Below, in pieces: positions 15,901-17,527 of a DNA stretch of 17,527 nucleotides (its first letter is position 1; each line of letters starts with the position of its first letter). Position numbers and translations under genes: made by a program. The DNA lies in assembly GCA_047611125.1 (NCBI GenBank), contig JBLFXH010000040.1, positions 1 to 17,527 on the forward strand, written 5' to 3'. Below the pieces are notes generated by a model. It was not told the DNA's origin and did no database searches. It saw only the letters and a list, made by a program, of their open reading frames with translations. The DNA is from JABDJZ01 sp047611125. GTDB taxonomy: Bacteria > Bacteroidota > Rhodothermia > Rhodothermales > UBA10348.

Positions 15901-15953
15901 GAGCCAGAGCATCCGACAATGAGCAGACAGGCCAGAAGGAGGTAACGGTTCAT
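12942..15953 (-). CDS. GH123-like (DUF6067-type) glycoside hydrolase lipoprotein
   Basis: This 1003-residue protein starts with a lipoprotein signal, lipobox IVGC with Cys15. Residues about 20-350 are beta-rich (resembling GH123-like N-terminal domains) with a glycosidase-style PDPVWAARLP segment. Residues about 375-630 look like a large beta-sandwich (WTWKVENHQEGLWLGG). Residues about 645-900 read as a TIM barrel: GGTVVNIHHANEINPYINYP, GIKVKLYNTIRE, DGLYLDDIAFSR (779-790), VVIDLHSANQFN and LYMEHFPFISRLWFGEYFDY. A short beta domain closes the protein. Asp784 and Asp785 in YLDD, Glu832 and Glu844 are candidate catalytic acids. The family assignment is from overall resemblance, so the substrate is unknown; an anchored exo-acting role on a complex glycan is inferred. 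Start ATG 15953 overlaps the TPR gene stop as ATGA. Confidence 0.8.
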   Translation of the reverse strand: MNRYLLLACLLIVGCSGSTTQEPVQAPPIPKSVDGVEWSIGNWEPHLAAGSEGLSWGNHRAVVELNDADFAGNPVIAEITWRRADAHPEQKAIVVVDAETGEAVTNAAVLQVNAHRGEVVFQPVQGHATYHIYYMPWESTGGYYPKVSYPRVVTQPDPVWAARLPIRVDFLSRRQATRIESVDAFHSFFPMEVVASLEETDAAMRGEDWALFPEHRERPIRLTRSIPHHWATAGPGDILQASALRGEYFAFQVGVFAAGVGLEDLAISYEGFPSGLTPTCFNCQGVDENGLAFVKSVSVPEGRVQALWFGVQIPEDATPGEISGSVAVAPRGLDPKQIAIAIDIAPASIENSGFDQPEFQSRLAWLNSTAGTDPDFIIDPFTPVEIESKTLSILGREVDLGSTGFPDQIWSYFSPELKGLTEDRDNVLTSPLGLEVTVAGTSLEWSGAGFEVERQSRGRASWTAVSSAPGFEMSVEGALEYDGMLDYRVTLKATLDTNVDDIALPIFYAPDAATWMLGLGRKGGRTPSQLDWTWKVENHQEGLWLGGVHKGLQYVLRDENYARPLNTNFYQNQPLNMPPSWFNDGKGGITLEKQQGGVEVRNYSGPRTLAAGEELHFNIRFLITPFKPIETDTHFRTRFVHKYVPVDSVKAWGGTVVNIHHANEINPYINYPFFALDQQTAYITEAHQKGIKVKLYNTIREVTYRAHELFALKSLGDEIINDGEGGGHSWMQEHLREGYHSAWHAWRVDDAAMLNKGTSRWTNYYIEGLSWLAQKQEIDGLYLDDIAFSRETVKRLVSVLDEHRDEVVIDLHSANQFNPADGFINSAMLYMEHFPFISRLWFGEYFDYGADPDYWMTEVSGIPFGLMGEMLQDGGHAYRGLLYGMTTRMYGDVDPRPVWKMMNDFGIDESRMVGYWLDPVSVDRSGILGTAYVRPGQVLIALASWSDQEEVISLDLDLRALGLSGQLAFSAPAVDGLQTGEDLDPAAVRVPAGQGLYVLVTER
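15950..15953 (-). promoter_or_regulatory. ATGA start/stop overlap
   Basis: On the minus strand the TGA of the TPR gene (15950-15952) and the ATG of the glycosidase gene (15951-15953) share bases. This is a standard translational-coupling arrangement and supports one transcript for both genes. Confidence 0.9.
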
Positions 15954-17527
15954 CGATTGTCGAATGTCAAAGCGCGAAAAAAGAGGGTCTCGTCCAGCGT
16001 GGTGAGACCGGGCGCTGCCAGGCGCGGTGGGATTTCAGCAGCCCAGGCGTCGGCCTCATTGTCGCGGCCCAGGGCCCGGAGGGAAGCCACCGCCAGGCGT
16101 GCAGATTGAGCGGTGCTTCCGGCCGAGGCTTCGACGACTTTCTGGAAGGCGGAGCGGGCAGCTGCGTTGTCGCCGGTCCGTTTGGCGGCCACGCCCAGCA
16201 GGTAAAGGGGCAGGCGTTCGTCCGGATCGTAGGGCCGGCCCTGACCTAGGTGTTCGGGCCACTCCATGGATCGCCGGAAGTGTCCGGCGGCCTCGGCAGG
16301 ACGCGAGTCCAACAGATCCATGCCCATCATCACGTGGGCCCATTCGAACATCAGGTGGCTCTCCGCGGCATTCTCCGAAGGCAGGACGTGGGTTCTGTCC
16401 AGAATCGCGGCGGCCTCGGCGGGACGATTCAAATAGAGGAGTGAGCGCGAATGAAGCAAGGCCAGGTTGAAGTCACGCGGATATTCCAAGCGCCCCTCGT
16501 CGGAAGAAGCCAGCGCTCGTTCCCACTGCCCTTCAGTCTGATAGTGGCGGATCAGGTGGACGCGCGAGAGCCTACCGGCTCCGAACACGGTCTGTGCTCG
16601 GAGGAGGTCTGCTTCACCGCCGCCGAGGTGCGCGCGGGAGACGTAGAAGGACGAAAGGTCCGGTCGATTACCCAGCGAGGTCATCGCCGCGATCGCCTGG
16701 TCTACCCGCCCGAGCGCCCAGTGATTGAGTGCCTGCAGGTAGGTCCAGGACCAGTGATCGCTTACTTCCGCCGCCGAGTCCAGCACGCCCAGGGTCTCCG
16801 TTCGATACGGGAACGCGAACTCGACTTCGGACGCCTGGAGGGCGGGCAGCGGCCCGGTGGCGCCTTCCAGGTGCCAGAGCCACGCTCGAGCTACCGCTCC
16901 CAAGGTGTCAGCCGTTCTCAGAAGACGCGCAGCATCCTCAGTAAACCCACGATTCGCGTAGCCGATGGCAACCTCCAGCAAAGTCTGGTCGGGAAACTCG
17001 CTGCGCATGCTCTTCATGAAGCGATCGGCTTCCCGCGCCGAGCCTGCGCCTCCGTCCGAGCCCGAGTTTACGCGGAGGAAACTCTCCGCTCTTGCGGCAT
17101 GGTTCAGCGGATCGATGGAGAGCATCTGCTTGACGTGAGCCGTCCATGATTCCGCCTGGTCCAGATGACGGGCGGCGATGGCGCGTGCATGCAACGCCTG
17201 CAGGTTGATGCGGTCGTAGTCCAGCGCCAATGAGGCGTAGTGCTCCGCTTCCTGCCAGTCACTCTCTAGCAACGCTATATCGGCCAGTTGCGTGTAGGCC
17301 GCAGACCGAAAGGCCATCGACCGAGCCGCCCACCCAAAGGCCTCTTTTGCGTCCACCACACTGCCAGCTGCCCGATATAGGTTGCCGGCTACGAAGTTGG
17401 CCTGCGGGTCGTAGGCGTTCAACTGGCGTACTCGTTCGATGCGCTCCAGACCTTCGTCGAACAATCCGGCCCGGTAGTCCAGGTCCGCCGACAAGACCAA
17501 AGCGTCGCGGTGCCATGGCTCCCGATC
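15950..17527 (-). CDS. TPR protein, probable DUF5107 C-terminal region (5' end outside window)
   Basis: The frame stays open to the right edge, and the codons before the apparent TTG start at 17500 (reading DREPWHRDA) continue the protein, so the true start lies outside. The 525 visible residues are mostly helical TPR-like repeats rich in A-x-x-A and Y/L pairs, for example at LASYAL-type helices and WALGRVDQAIAAM. The C-terminal part, with YPRDFNLALLHSRSLLYLNRP, HVLPSENAAESHL and LGQGRPYDPDERLPLYLLG, matches my memory of the conserved end of DUF5107-TPR proteins, whose N-terminal beta domains resemble sugar-binding or galactose-mutarotase-like folds. Such proteins often sit next to glycosidases. 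The missing N-terminal half prevents confirmation and hides any signal peptide. Confidence 0.75.
   Translation of the reverse strand, partial: DREPWHRDALVLSADLDYRAGLFDEGLERIERVRQLNAYDPQANFVAGNLYRAAGSVVDAKEAFGWAARSMAFRSAAYTQLADIALLESDWQEAEHYASLALDYDRINLQALHARAIAARHLDQAESWTAHVKQMLSIDPLNHAARAESFLRVNSGSDGGAGSAREADRFMKSMRSEFPDQTLLEVAIGYANRGFTEDAARLLRTADTLGAVARAWLWHLEGATGPLPALQASEVEFAFPYRTETLGVLDSAAEVSDHWSWTYLQALNHWALGRVDQAIAAMTSLGNRPDLSSFYVSRAHLGGGEADLLRAQTVFGAGRLSRVHLIRHYQTEGQWERALASSDEGRLEYPRDFNLALLHSRSLLYLNRPAEAAAILDRTHVLPSENAAESHLMFEWAHVMMGMDLLDSRPAEAAGHFRRSMEWPEHLGQGRPYDPDERLPLYLLGVAAKRTGDNAAARSAFQKVVEASAGSTAQSARLAVASLRALGRDNEADAWAAEIPPRLAAPGLTTLDETLFFRALTFDNR

Overview
The window looks like chromosomal DNA from a GC-rich, polysaccharide-degrading member of the Bacteroidota/Rhodothermota assemblage (Rhodothermia-like). 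Two unrelated proteins end in type IX secretion (T9SS) type A sorting domains with the YPNP motif. Shine-Dalgarno sequences are weak or absent. The gene families (FtsX-type permease, DUF1080, GH78, DUF1501/DUF1800, DUF5107-like TPR) are common there. The phylum is inferred from these traits; there is no marker gene in the window.

Layout from left to right: (1) the 3' end of an unrecognised plus-strand gene (1-152). (2) A 1364-residue secreted modular protein (239-4333) with a seven-repeat N-terminal propeller-like array, a central Ig/DUF11-like region, Asp-box repeats and a T9SS sorting domain. (3) On the minus strand, a DUF1080 lipoprotein (5083-5793) followed after 6 nt by the collapsed remnant of an FtsX-family ABC permease (4355-5076), which keeps both ends of the gene but has lost most of the interior. 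(4) A divergent intergenic region (5794-6056). (5) A plus-strand pair: a dienelactone-hydrolase-family lipoprotein (6057-6893) and a Tat-exported GH78 alpha-L-rhamnosidase (6923-9763). (6) A minus-strand operon entering from the right edge: a DUF5107-like TPR protein (5' end outside the window), a 1003-residue GH123-like glycosidase lipoprotein, a DUF1800 protein and a DUF1501 protein. Its junctions are an ATGA overlap, a short gap and a TGA-T-ATG junction.

The rhamnosidase and the DUF1501 gene converge and their stop codons overlap in the four bases TTAG, so no intergenic terminator separates them.

Taken together the intact genes describe an envelope- or surface-located glycan breakdown module: de-rhamnosylation (GH78), a possible esterase-like activity (DLH family), a GH123-like glycosidase and a DUF1080 hydrolase. 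The DUF1800/DUF1501 pair is carried in the glycosidase operon. No SusC/SusD pair, sulfatase or regulator lies in the window. The most unusual points are the multi-deletion permease fossil, a DUF1501 protein with both a Tat signal and a T9SS sorting domain, its signal-less DUF1800 partner, and the seven-repeat array. No RNA gene, CRISPR array, insertion sequence or integrase was seen.
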